From the NCBI GenBank assembly GCA_910589165.1, contig CAJUSP010000008.1, forward strand, positions 1 through 64,000: a stretch of DNA of 64,000 bases, read 5' to 3'. This document shows, piece by piece, positions 42,525 to 50,752 of the stretch. Within the stretch, counting starts at the first letter, position 1. The number at the start of each line of letters is the position of its first letter. This DNA is from an uncultured Adlercreutzia sp. (GTDB lineage: Bacteria > Actinomycetota > Coriobacteriia > Coriobacteriales > Eggerthellaceae). The notes below the pieces were generated by a model. It saw only the letters and a program-made list of their open reading frames with translations. It was not told the origin of the DNA and did no database searches. Made by a program: the position numbers and the translations under genes.

Positions 42525-43613
42525 ATGAGCAAGGCGACTATCATTCCCTTCGGCCCCCAGCACCCCGTTCTGCCCGAGCCGCTGCACCTCGATCTGGTAG
42601 TGCAGGACGAGACCGTCGTCGACTGCATCCCGCAGATCGGCTTCGTGCACCGCGGCCTCGAGAAGCTCGTGGAGACCCGCGACTACAACCAGTTCATCTA
42701 CATCGCCGAGCGCATCTGTGGCATCTGCGCCACGGGCCACTCGGTGGGCTACGCCGAGACCGTCGAGGCCCTCATGGGCGTCGAGATCCCCAAGCGCGCC
42801 GAGTACCTGCGCGTCATCTGGCACGAGCTGTCCCGTGTGCACTCGCACCTGCTGTGGCTGGGTCTCGCCGCCGACGCCTTCGGCTTCGAGTCGATGTTTA
42901 TGCACTGCTGGCGTTTGCGCGAGCGCGTCCTCGACCTCTTCGAGAAGACCACCGGCGGCCGCGTCATCCTGTCGGTCGTGTCCGTGGGCGGCGTGGTGCG
43001 CGACATCGACGCCACCCAGATGGCCGAGATCATCTCGGTGCTCGACGGCATCAAGGACGACTACACCAAGATCATGAACACGCTGCTCACCGACACCTCG
43101 GTGAAGAACCGCACCGTGGGCGTGGGACACATCTCCACCGAGGACGCCGTGGCGCTGTCCATGGTGGGGCCCTTCGCCCGCGCCTCGAACCTGCCCTACG
43201 ACGTGCGCTCCTTCGGCAAGGGGGCCTACGGCGACCTGTCCGACTTCCAGCCCATCGTCGATACCGCCGGCGACTGCTACGCCCGCGTGAAGGTGCGCTG
43301 CCTGGAGGTGCTCCAGTCCATCGACATCATCAAGGAGCTGGCGGCGAAGATGCCCGCAGGCGACATCGCCGTACCCGTGAAGGGCGCGCCGGCCGACGGC
43401 GCCGAGGCGTCCAACGTGCTCGAGCAGCCCCGCGGCGAGTGCTACTACTACGCGCGCGGCAACGGCACCAAGAACCTCGAGCGCATGCGCATCCGCACCC
43501 CAACCTCGCAGAACCTCGCCGGTATGACCGTGGCGCTCAAGGGCTGCGACCTGGCGGATGTGAACATGATCATCCTGACCATCGACCCCTGCATCAGCTG
43601 CACGGAAAGGTAG
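42525..43613 (+). CDS. echE: Ech-type hydrogenase large subunit (NiFe catalytic)
   Basis: A 362-residue catalytic subunit. Both NiFe-binding pairs are complete: C65 and C68 in RICGICATGHS, and C356 and C359 in DPCISCTER, which shows an active hydrogenase rather than a NuoD-like relic. The protein ends three residues after the last cysteine, so no C-terminal peptide needs to be removed by a maturation protease, as known for Ech enzymes. It would evolve H2 with electrons from ferredoxin. No hyp maturation genes lie in the window. Confidence 0.94.
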   Translation: MSKATIIPFGPQHPVLPEPLHLDLVVQDETVVDCIPQIGFVHRGLEKLVETRDYNQFIYIAERICGICATGHSVGYAETVEALMGVEIPKRAEYLRVIWHELSRVHSHLLWLGLAADAFGFESMFMHCWRLRERVLDLFEKTTGGRVILSVVSVGGVVRDIDATQMAEIISVLDGIKDDYTKIMNTLLTDTSVKNRTVGVGHISTEDAVALSMVGPFARASNLPYDVRSFGKGAYGDLSDFQPIVDTAGDCYARVKVRCLEVLQSIDIIKELAAKMPAGDIAVPVKGAPADGAEASNVLEQPRGECYYYARGNGTKNLERMRIRTPTSQNLAGMTVALKGCDLADVNMIILTIDPCISCTER

Positions 43614-43620
43614 GCATTCC

Positions 43621-43998
43621 ATGGGAAGCTTCAAACTGGGAGGCATGACCTTCGGCTCGCTGTTCAAGAAGCCCGAGACGCTGCTCTATCCGGCCGAGAC
43701 CAAGCCCGCGCCCGCCGGCCTTAAGGGCCACATCGAGAACGACGTGAGCCTGTGCATCCTGTGCGGCATCTGCCAGAAGGCCTGCCCGGCCGACGCCATC
43801 GTGGTCGAGAAGAAGGAGCGCACCTGGGCCATCGACCCGTTCCGCTGCGTGCAGTGCGGCTCCTGCGTGCGCGCCTGCCCGAAGTCGTGCCTGCACATGC
43901 TGCCGAGCTACACCGCCATTGCCACGGCCCAAAGCTGCACCACGGTGCACGTGCCCGACCCGAAGGCCGCCGCCAAGGAGGCTGTGACGGAATCGTAA
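43621..43998 (+). CDS. echF: Ech-type hydrogenase ferredoxin subunit (NuoI-like)
   Basis: A 125-residue two-cluster ferredoxin that takes electrons from soluble ferredoxin to the small subunit. CILCGICQKACP and CVQCGSCVRACP are each complete [4Fe-4S] motifs. It starts seven bases after echE and closes the echABCDEF operon. Confidence 0.92.
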   Translation: MGSFKLGGMTFGSLFKKPETLLYPAETKPAPAGLKGHIENDVSLCILCGICQKACPADAIVVEKKERTWAIDPFRCVQCGSCVRACPKSCLHMLPSYTAIATAQSCTTVHVPDPKAAAKEAVTES

Positions 43999-44080
43999 GA
44001 AACTCTGGCCCGTTAGTTTCAGGATGCCGCCGTGTGGCAGGGGGGCATCTGTTAGAATCGAAAACTTGAGGCATGAGACG

Positions 44081-44107
44081 CCGGACCTCCTCGGAGGTCC
44101 GGTTTTA
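44081..44107 (+). terminator. Terminator between echF and the phosphatidyltransferase gene
   Basis: CCGGACCTCC and GGAGGTCCGG form a 10-bp stem with a TC loop, followed by TTTT. A possible -10 (TAGAAT, 44053-44058) lies just before it, so it could also act as an attenuator for the next operon. Confidence 0.85.
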
Positions 44108-44130
44108 CTGAGAAGGACTGGGCAGAAGGC

Positions 44131-44802
44131 ATGACGGCGAAGCAGGGGGGCGGCAAGGCGCCCGAGAACGTGACGAACGAGATTTTCACGGCGGCCAACG
44201 TCGTGTCGTTCGTGCGCCTGTGCCTCGTGCCGCTGTACCTGTACCTGCTGCTGTCCGGCTACAACCTGGCTGCCACGCTCGTGTTCGCGGCGGCGGCGGC
44301 CAGCGACTTCATCGACGGGCAGCTCGCCCGGCGCACCCACACGGTGTCGCGCCTTGGACAGATTCTGGACCCGGCGGTGGACCGCATTCTCATGGTCACC
44401 GGCGTTCTGGGCGTGTTCCTCGTGGGGCGCATCCCCTTGTGGGTCATCGTCGTGGTAGTCATCCGCGATGCCTACCTGCTTATCGGCGGCGGCTGGCTTC
44501 TGTCGCGCTACCACATCCGCGTGCCCGTCATCTATCCCGGGAAGTTCGCCACGACCTTCCTGTTCGTCGGCTTCGCGGGGCTCCTGCTTAACTGGCCGCT
44601 CATTCCGGGGCTCGGCTGGTGCGACCTCTCGTGGCTGCCCGGGTTCAACGGCGCGGCGGTGTCCTGGGGCATTTGGTTTGTCTATGCGGGGCTTGTGCTC
44701 TCGCTCGGCGTGACGGTGTACTACTCGGTGGCTGCGGCGCGCTCGCTGCGGGCGGCCCTTGCCGAGAAGCGCCGCGGGGCATCCGACCATGGTGCAGCGT
44801 AG
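44131..44802 (+). CDS. CDP-alcohol phosphatidyltransferase
   Basis: A 223-residue integral membrane enzyme of phospholipid synthesis. The family motif D-x2-D-G-x2-A-R-x8-G-x3-D-x3-D is complete in SDFIDGQLARRTHTVSRLG followed by QILDPAVDRI. About six membrane segments are seen. A phosphatidylglycerophosphate synthase (pgsA-type) role is most likely, but cardiolipin or inositol-lipid synthases share the motif. The next gene overlaps its end by 14 bases. Confidence 0.87.
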   Translation: MTAKQGGGKAPENVTNEIFTAANVVSFVRLCLVPLYLYLLLSGYNLAATLVFAAAAASDFIDGQLARRTHTVSRLGQILDPAVDRILMVTGVLGVFLVGRIPLWVIVVVVIRDAYLLIGGGWLLSRYHIRVPVIYPGKFATTFLFVGFAGLLLNWPLIPGLGWCDLSWLPGFNGAAVSWGIWFVYAGLVLSLGVTVYYSVAAARSLRAALAEKRRGASDHGAA

Positions 44803-47071
44803 GAACACCTCGCAGCAGGGGAGGGCCGAGCGCCGCAACCGGCCTGATGGGCGGCCACATCCCTCGTCGGCCCGCAACCATCGCGCCGACGCCCGCGAGG
44901 GCGCGCTCTCGATGCCGAGCCGGCGCTCCCGCCCTTCGAACCGCCCCTCCGTATCCCGCGAAACCGCACCGCGCACGCAGCAGGGCGATCGTCCCACGGC
45001 ACGGAGGCAGCGGGCAACTGAACCGTCGGGCCAGATACCCGTCTCGCGGAGCCGCGCAACAGCCCAGCCGCGCCCCTCGGCCGCACGGCGCCCGCGGGCC
45101 GGCAGGTCGGGCAGCACCTCCTCGCACCCCATGCGGCCCCTGGCCACCCCCTCCCAGAAGCGCAAGCGCCATACCGTGCTGCGCGTCGCCTTGGCCCTCG
45201 GGCTGCTCGCGGCGCTGGTCGGCGGGGCCGCGGCCGCCATCGACGGCCTTATGAACGGCTCGCGCATCTACGAGGGCGTGACCGTGGGCGAGGTGGACGT
45301 GGCGGGCATGACGGTGGACGAGGCGCGCGTGGCCATCGCCGAGCATTACGGGCCCCGGGTGAAGGCCGGCCTCGGCCTCATCTTCACGAGCGAAGAGGAC
45401 GCAGACTCCCTCGACGTCGATCAGGAGCTGGCCGAGGACGCCGCCCAGGCCGAGCAGCTCTCGCTCGAGGAGGCCCGGGCCAACCAGCGCCTCTGGGTGG
45501 CCGACGCGGGGGTGCTCGGCGCCGAGGTGCCGGCCCAGGAGCTGGCCGAGGAGGCCTTCGCCGTGGGCCGCGTCGGCGGTATCGCCGAGCGCGTGGACGC
45601 CGCCAGGGAGGGCCACAGCGTAAGCCCGCGCGTGGCCTTCGACGACGAGGCCCTCGAGGCCCTGGCCGCCTCCATCGACGAGGCCGGCGGCCAGCCCCGC
45701 ATCGACTACGACGTGGCTGTCGCCGATGGCGTGGCCTCCGTAGTGGAGGGGAGCGAGGGCACCGCCGTCGACCGCGCCCTTCTGCAAGAGCGTCTCGAGG
45801 AGGGCTACCTCGCCGCCGATACGGACACCTTCACCGTCATCGCCGCCCCCGAGCCGGCGCCGCTGCGCATCGGGGCGGCCGAGGCCGAGGCGGCGCGCTC
45901 GCGCATCCAGGCGGCGCTCGATCGGGGCTGCCGAGTCTCCTTCGAGGGCGCCTCGTGGGACCTCAGCGGGTCGGAGATGGGCCCGTGGGTGCGCACGGCC
46001 GTCGTGGCCGACGGCGAGGGGTACGCGCTCGACGCCTCGCTGGACGAAACCGAGGCGGGGGCGGCCCTTCTGGGGCTCATCCGCCAGGCCGGCTTCACCT
46101 CCGGCGCCGCGGTGACCTTCCAAAACGACGGCACCGAGCTGTGGGTACGCACCAAGGAAGGGTCGCGCTACCCCCACACCGCCGAGGCGGTGCGCCAGCT
46201 CGACGAGGAGCTCTTCGGCGAGGGGGCGGCGGCGGCCGATACCCCGCAGATAGAAGTGGCCTGGGATGTCGCCCCGGCGAAGGTGCCCTTCGACGAGGCC
46301 GTGGAGCTGGGTCTTATCGGGGAGATTTCGTCCTACACCACCGAGTACAACGACAGCCCCGCAACGGCCAACCGCCGCCACAACATCCACCGCGCGGCTG
46401 ACTTGCTCGACGGCTCCATAGCCCCTGCCGACGGGGGCGAGTGGTCGTTCAACGACACCGTGGGCGAGGCGAGCGAGGAGTCGGGCTTCCAGGCGGCCCA
46501 CGCCATCGTCAACGGCGAGTACGACGACGCCATCGGCGGCGGCATCTGCCAGGTGGCCACTACCGTGTTCAACGCGGTCTACGAGGCCGGCTTCCCTGTG
46601 ACCGAGCGGCGCAACCATTCCCTGTACATATCGAGCTATCCCACCGGGCGCGACGCGGCCATCGCCTATCCTACCCTTGACCTCACGTGGGTCAACGACA
46701 GTACTTCTGATGTTTTGATGCGCGCCCGTTACACCGATTCGACCATTACCGTTACACTGTACGGAGTCGACCCCGGCTACGTCGTCTCGACGCAGACGGG
46801 GGAGTGGGAGAAGGGCGAGCCGTTCAAGAAGCGCACGCAGGTCGATGAGGACGAGCCGACTGGCACCCGCTATGTGAAGACCGTCGGGGCCGACGGGCGC
46901 TCCGTCACCGTGCACCGCACCGTGCGCGACCGCGCCGGCAACGTGATCCACGAGGAGGATTTCGCGTCGAACTACGCCCCCATCGACGAGGTAACTATCG
47001 TCGGCCCCGATACGCCGACGTCCGATAACGAGGAAACGGAGGATGGCCGTGTACTTTCAGCCGGAAATTGA
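44789..47071 (+). CDS. VanW-domain protein with peptidoglycan-binding and G5-like regions
   Basis: A 760-residue membrane-anchored cell-surface protein. A cytoplasmic, Arg/Pro/Ser-rich disordered N-terminus of about 125 residues precedes one membrane segment (about 130-153). Outside follow PG_binding_4-like repeats beginning YEGVTVGEVDVAGMTVDEAR, then a VanW domain (about residues 512-660: EISSYTTEYN, WSFNDTVGE, GGGICQVATTVFNAVYEAG). A C-terminal G5-like stretch ends the protein. VanW proteins occur in Gram-positive envelopes; their chemistry is unknown. The ATG at 44789 is chosen because earlier in-frame codons lie deep in the upstream gene, but its ribosome binding site is weak. The 3' end overlaps paaK by 29 bases. 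Confidence 0.85.
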   Translation: MVQRRNTSQQGRAERRNRPDGRPHPSSARNHRADAREGALSMPSRRSRPSNRPSVSRETAPRTQQGDRPTARRQRATEPSGQIPVSRSRATAQPRPSAARRPRAGRSGSTSSHPMRPLATPSQKRKRHTVLRVALALGLLAALVGGAAAAIDGLMNGSRIYEGVTVGEVDVAGMTVDEARVAIAEHYGPRVKAGLGLIFTSEEDADSLDVDQELAEDAAQAEQLSLEEARANQRLWVADAGVLGAEVPAQELAEEAFAVGRVGGIAERVDAAREGHSVSPRVAFDDEALEALAASIDEAGGQPRIDYDVAVADGVASVVEGSEGTAVDRALLQERLEEGYLAADTDTFTVIAAPEPAPLRIGAAEAEAARSRIQAALDRGCRVSFEGASWDLSGSEMGPWVRTAVVADGEGYALDASLDETEAGAALLGLIRQAGFTSGAAVTFQNDGTELWVRTKEGSRYPHTAEAVRQLDEELFGEGAAAADTPQIEVAWDVAPAKVPFDEAVELGLIGEISSYTTEYNDSPATANRRHNIHRAADLLDGSIAPADGGEWSFNDTVGEASEESGFQAAHAIVNGEYDDAIGGGICQVATTVFNAVYEAGFPVTERRNHSLYISSYPTGRDAAIAYPTLDLTWVNDSTSDVLMRARYTDSTITVTLYGVDPGYVVSTQTGEWEKGEPFKKRTQVDEDEPTGTRYVKTVGADGRSVTVHRTVRDRAGNVIHEEDFASNYAPIDEVTIVGPDTPTSDNEETEDGRVLSAGN

Positions 47072-48356
47072 GACGATGCCCCGGGAGGAGCTCCGCGAGC
47101 TGCAGCTCGAGCGCATGCGCGAGTCGCTGCGCAACGCCTACGAGAACGTTGAATTGTACCGCGAGCGCTTCGACGAGGCGGGCGTGACCCCCGACGACCT
47201 CACCTGCCTGGAAGACCTGCAGAAGTTCCCCTTCGTCGTGAAGCAGGACATGCGCGACGCCTACCCCTTCGGCATGTTCGCCCGCGAGAATGCCGATGTG
47301 GCCCGCATCCACGCCTCCTCGGGCACCACGGGCCAGGCCACGGTGGTGGGGCACACCGCCGCCGATTTGAAGAACTGGGGCGACTGCTTCGCCCGCGGCA
47401 TCGCCATGGTGGGGGGCACGAAGGACTCCACCGTGCAGGTATCCTACGGCTACGGCCTGTTCACCGGCGGTTTGGGCGCCCATGCCGGCGCCGAGGCCAT
47501 GGGCTGCACCGTCATCCCCACCTCCTCGGGCAACACCAAGCGCCAGATTCAGATGATGAAGGACTGCAAGACCGACATTTTGTGCTGCACCCCCTCCTAC
47601 GCTCTGCTCATCGCCGACACGGCCATCGAGATGGGCTACGACCCGGCCACCGAGTTCCCCATCTCCGGCGGCATCTTCGGCGCCGAGCCCTGCTCCGAGA
47701 ACATGCGCGAGGAGATCGCCGAGAAGCTGGGCCTGCAGTACTGCGACGTGTACGGCCTCTCCGAGATCATGGGCCCCGGCGTGGCCATGGAATGCGCCGA
47801 GCGCGGCGGCCTGCACATCGCCGAGGACCAGTTCTACTGCGAGATCGTGGACCCCGAGACACTGGAGGTGCTGCCCGACGGCGAGGTGGGCGAGCTCGTC
47901 ATCACGACGCTCACCCGTGAGTGCTCGCCGATGATCCGCTACCGCACCCGCGACGTCACCACCATCAACGCCGAGATGTGCGCCTGCGGCCGCACCCACC
48001 GCAAGATCGGACGTTTGCTCGGCCGTACCGACGACATGCTCATCATCCGCGGCGTGAACGTGTTCCCCTCCCAGATCGAGCAGGTCATCACCGACTTCCC
48101 CGAGATCGCCACCCAGTACCAGATTATCCTCACCACCCGCGGCCCCCTCGACCATGTGGAGCTGCAGGTGGAAACCGAGCCCGACTTCCCGATCGACGAG
48201 GTGCGCAAGCTCGAGGACCTGCGCAGCCGCCTGGCCGCCGCCCTGAAGAGCAACCTGCAGGTGGCCGTCGACATCAAGTTCGTCGAGCCCAAGACCATCG
48301 CGCGCTCCGAGGGCAAGGCCAAGCGCGTCATCGACCTGAGAGGGGAGACCAACTAA
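47043..48356 (+). CDS. paaK: Phenylacetate-CoA ligase family, copy 1
   Basis: A 437-residue adenylate-forming enzyme that activates an aryl or other short acid to its CoA thioester with ATP. ASSGTTGQATVVGHT (P-loop, about residue 92), YGYGLFTGGLGAHAG, DVYGLSEIMGPG and the C-terminal DDMLIIRGVNVFPSQIE are PaaK hallmarks. In anaerobes that oxidise aromatic amino acids this can work in the ATP-forming direction. It starts inside the VanW gene and its stop overlaps the ACT gene start (TAATG). Confidence 0.9.
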   Translation: MAVYFQPEIETMPREELRELQLERMRESLRNAYENVELYRERFDEAGVTPDDLTCLEDLQKFPFVVKQDMRDAYPFGMFARENADVARIHASSGTTGQATVVGHTAADLKNWGDCFARGIAMVGGTKDSTVQVSYGYGLFTGGLGAHAGAEAMGCTVIPTSSGNTKRQIQMMKDCKTDILCCTPSYALLIADTAIEMGYDPATEFPISGGIFGAEPCSENMREEIAEKLGLQYCDVYGLSEIMGPGVAMECAERGGLHIAEDQFYCEIVDPETLEVLPDGEVGELVITTLTRECSPMIRYRTRDVTTINAEMCACGRTHRKIGRLLGRTDDMLIIRGVNVFPSQIEQVITDFPEIATQYQIILTTRGPLDHVELQVETEPDFPIDEVRKLEDLRSRLAAALKSNLQVAVDIKFVEPKTIARSEGKAKRVIDLRGETN

Positions 48357-48787
48357 TGATTTCACAGCTCACTGTTTTCCTCGCCAACGAGAAGGGGCGC
48401 CTGGCCGCCATCTGCCGGACGCTCGCCGACGCCGACATCAACATGAAGGCGCTCTTCATCGCCGATACCGCCGACTTCGGCATCGTGCGCATCTTCTGCG
48501 ACACGCCGCGCCGGGCCACCGAGGTGCTCACCGAGGCCGGCTTCCGCGCCACCGTCACGCCGGTGATCGCCGTGTCCGTGGCCGACGAGCCGGGCACGCT
48601 GGCGCGCCTGGTCGGCTTCTGCGAGGACGCCTCCATGAACATCGAGTACGGCTACTGCTTCTCGGTGTCGGGCCAGACGGCCATCGACGTGTTGAAAATC
48701 GAGGAAGAGGGCGCCGAGGCGGTTCTGGCCGAGGCCGGGTTCAAGGTGCTCGCACCGGAAGAGGTCTACGAAGTTGATCCGTCCTAG
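48356..48787 (+). CDS. Tandem ACT-domain protein, copy 1
   Basis: A 143-residue protein made of two ACT domains (about residues 3-66 and 70-137), each beginning with a strand like QLTVFLANEKGRLAAICRTL or VIAVSVADEPGTLARLVGF. ACT domains bind amino acids and regulate enzymes. Such genes accompany paaK in many anaerobes, so sensing of an aromatic amino acid or regulation of the ligase is likely. It is translationally coupled to paaK by TAATG. Confidence 0.87.
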   Translation: MISQLTVFLANEKGRLAAICRTLADADINMKALFIADTADFGIVRIFCDTPRRATEVLTEAGFRATVTPVIAVSVADEPGTLARLVGFCEDASMNIEYGYCFSVSGQTAIDVLKIEEEGAEAVLAEAGFKVLAPEEVYEVDPS

Positions 48788-50267
48788 CTTTACGAGCGCA
48801 AAGGGCCCGCGCCGCGGCGTTGTCGCGTGGGCCCTCGTCTGCGCGCTCGCGTTTTCCACCCTCGGCGCCCCGACGGCCTTCGCCGACGTGCGTGCCACCG
48901 ACGAGATCCTCGGCGTGTCGGTGGAGGCCCGTGGCCTTCCCGCCGTGGCCTGCCCCAACGTGACGGCCACCTACGCCCTGGTGTCCGACGACGAGGGCAC
49001 CGTGTTCTTTGCCCGCGACGCGCTGACGCAGACCCACATCGCCTCCATCACCAAGGTGATGACCGCCATCGTGGCCCTGGAGTCGGGACTGCCGCTGGAC
49101 ACCACGGTCACCGTCACCGAGGAGGCGGCGAAGATCGGCGAGTCGTCGGCCAATCTGCGCGCCGGTGACACGCTCACCCTGGAGGCGGCGCTCACGGGCC
49201 TTATGGTGTCGTCGGGCAACGACGCCGCCATCGCCATCGCCTCCACGGTGGGGGAGACGCTCAAGACCTCCGAGGGGCAGTCGGCCAACGAGGCCTTCGT
49301 GGCGGCCATGAACGCCAAGGCAGCCGAGCTCGGCATGACCGAGACGCTGTTCGCCAACCCCCACGGGCTCGATATCGGCGAGTACGACAACGAGATGTAC
49401 AGCTGTGCCCGCGACGTGGCCCTCATGTGCGCCAAGGCCATGGAGAACGAGACGTTCCGCTCCATCGTGGCGAAGGAGACGGCCCAGATCACCGTCAAGC
49501 ACGCCGACGGCACGCCCATGGTGATCGACCTCACATCCACCGATATCCTGCTCGGCACCTACGAGGGGGCCTGCGGCGTGAAGACCGGCTATACCGAGGC
49601 GGCGGGCAACTCGTTCGCCGGCGCCTGCAACCGGGGCGACGGCGACCTGTACGCCATCGTGCTCGGGTCGCCTTCCGAAAGCGCCCGCTTCGAGGATGCC
49701 GAGGCCCTGTTCAACTGGGTCTACGACAACCGCGTCAGCTACGCGCTGGCCCACAGCCCCGAATCGGCCACGCTCGAGACCGACGGCGCCACCGTGCCCG
49801 TCATCGCCCGCATTCCGCATACTGCCTGGCCCGACCGAACCGTAGCGGCCACGCTTGCCGACCCGAAGGCGGCCGTCGAGGTGTTCGCGCCCGAAGGCAA
49901 CGTGAGCCAGGAGATCATCGCGAAGGATCTGGGCGGGGCCGTCTCGGCCGGCGACGTGGTGGGCACGGCCAACTTCTACCAGGGCAACGAGCTCATCGCC
50001 ACCCAGGACCTCATCGCCGTCGCCGACGCGGCGGCGCCGAACCTGCTGGAGGGCATCGGCATCTGGTGGAACCGCCTGTGGGGCGGCGACGCGCCGGCAT
50101 CCCTCGATATCGTCAACGAAACGCCGCTCATCTACAGCAAGTCGTCCACCCGCGACGGCAGCGCGAGCCTCGCCGAGATCGCCTCGGGCGACACGGCGCT
50201 GCCCGCCGCAACCGATCAGACCGACGGCGACGCCCAACCCGCGGGCGACGCCGCACCAACCCAGTAA
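48774..50267 (+). CDS. D-alanyl-D-alanine carboxypeptidase (penicillin-binding protein, S11 family)
   Basis: A 497-residue exported serine peptidase that trims peptidoglycan stem peptides. A signal peptide occupies about residues 14-37 (AWALVCALAFSTLGAPTAFA). The catalytic motifs are S91-x-x-K94 (SITK), S147-G-N149 and K270-T-G. The C-terminal part (about 330-460) ends in a Thr/Ala/Gly/Asp-rich tail without an obvious membrane anchor. The TTG start overlaps the ACT gene by 14 bases and has GGAAGAGG upstream; it is the only start that leaves the signal peptide intact. Confidence 0.93.
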   Translation: MIRPSFTSAKGPRRGVVAWALVCALAFSTLGAPTAFADVRATDEILGVSVEARGLPAVACPNVTATYALVSDDEGTVFFARDALTQTHIASITKVMTAIVALESGLPLDTTVTVTEEAAKIGESSANLRAGDTLTLEAALTGLMVSSGNDAAIAIASTVGETLKTSEGQSANEAFVAAMNAKAAELGMTETLFANPHGLDIGEYDNEMYSCARDVALMCAKAMENETFRSIVAKETAQITVKHADGTPMVIDLTSTDILLGTYEGACGVKTGYTEAAGNSFAGACNRGDGDLYAIVLGSPSESARFEDAEALFNWVYDNRVSYALAHSPESATLETDGATVPVIARIPHTAWPDRTVAATLADPKAAVEVFAPEGNVSQEIIAKDLGGAVSAGDVVGTANFYQGNELIATQDLIAVADAAAPNLLEGIGIWWNRLWGGDAPASLDIVNETPLIYSKSSTRDGSASLAEIASGDTALPAATDQTDGDAQPAGDAAPTQ

Positions 50268-50276
50268 GGAGACCCT

Positions 50277-50717
50277 ATGACCGAACGCTGTCCCGTTTGC
50301 TCCCATGAAATACAGCCCGGAGACGCCGTCTGCCCCACCTGCGGCTTCCGTCTTTTGGGCGCCACCCAGGCCTTCAAGCCCCTCGTCATCGATGCGGAAG
50401 GGGGCGCGCCCGTGCCCGGCCCCAAGGTTACCGCGACGCTCAACGTGGTGCGCGGGCCCCAGGTGGGCATCACCTTCACCTTGCCGGAGGAGGCCATCAC
50501 CATCGGCCGCAGTCCCCAGTGCGATATCTTCCTGAACGACATGACGGTGTCGCGCATGCATGCGACCATCGAGCCGGAGGCCGGCTGCTTCATCATCCGC
50601 GACGCCAACTCCTTCAACGGCGTGTGGGTGAACAACGAGTCGGTGGAGGCGCGCACCCTGCGTACCGGCGACTTCATCCAAATCGGCACCTTCTGCCTGC
50701 AGTACGAGGAGAACTAG
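50277..50717 (+). CDS. Zinc-ribbon and FHA-domain protein
   Basis: A 146-residue cytoplasmic protein. An N-terminal zinc ribbon (CPVC at 5-8, CPTC at 19-22) is joined to an FHA domain (about residues 60-140) with the phosphothreonine-binding residues in TIGRSPQCDI, VSRMHA and NSFNGVWVN. It would bind a phosphorylated partner, for example one modified by a Ser/Thr kinase, though none is in the window. It lies nine bases after the carboxypeptidase gene, which suggests a link to envelope control. Confidence 0.9.
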   Translation: MTERCPVCSHEIQPGDAVCPTCGFRLLGATQAFKPLVIDAEGGAPVPGPKVTATLNVVRGPQVGITFTLPEEAITIGRSPQCDIFLNDMTVSRMHATIEPEAGCFIIRDANSFNGVWVNNESVEARTLRTGDFIQIGTFCLQYEEN

Positions 50718-50752
50718 GCCCGCAGCTGCGGACTGCGCAAGAGGAGAGATAC

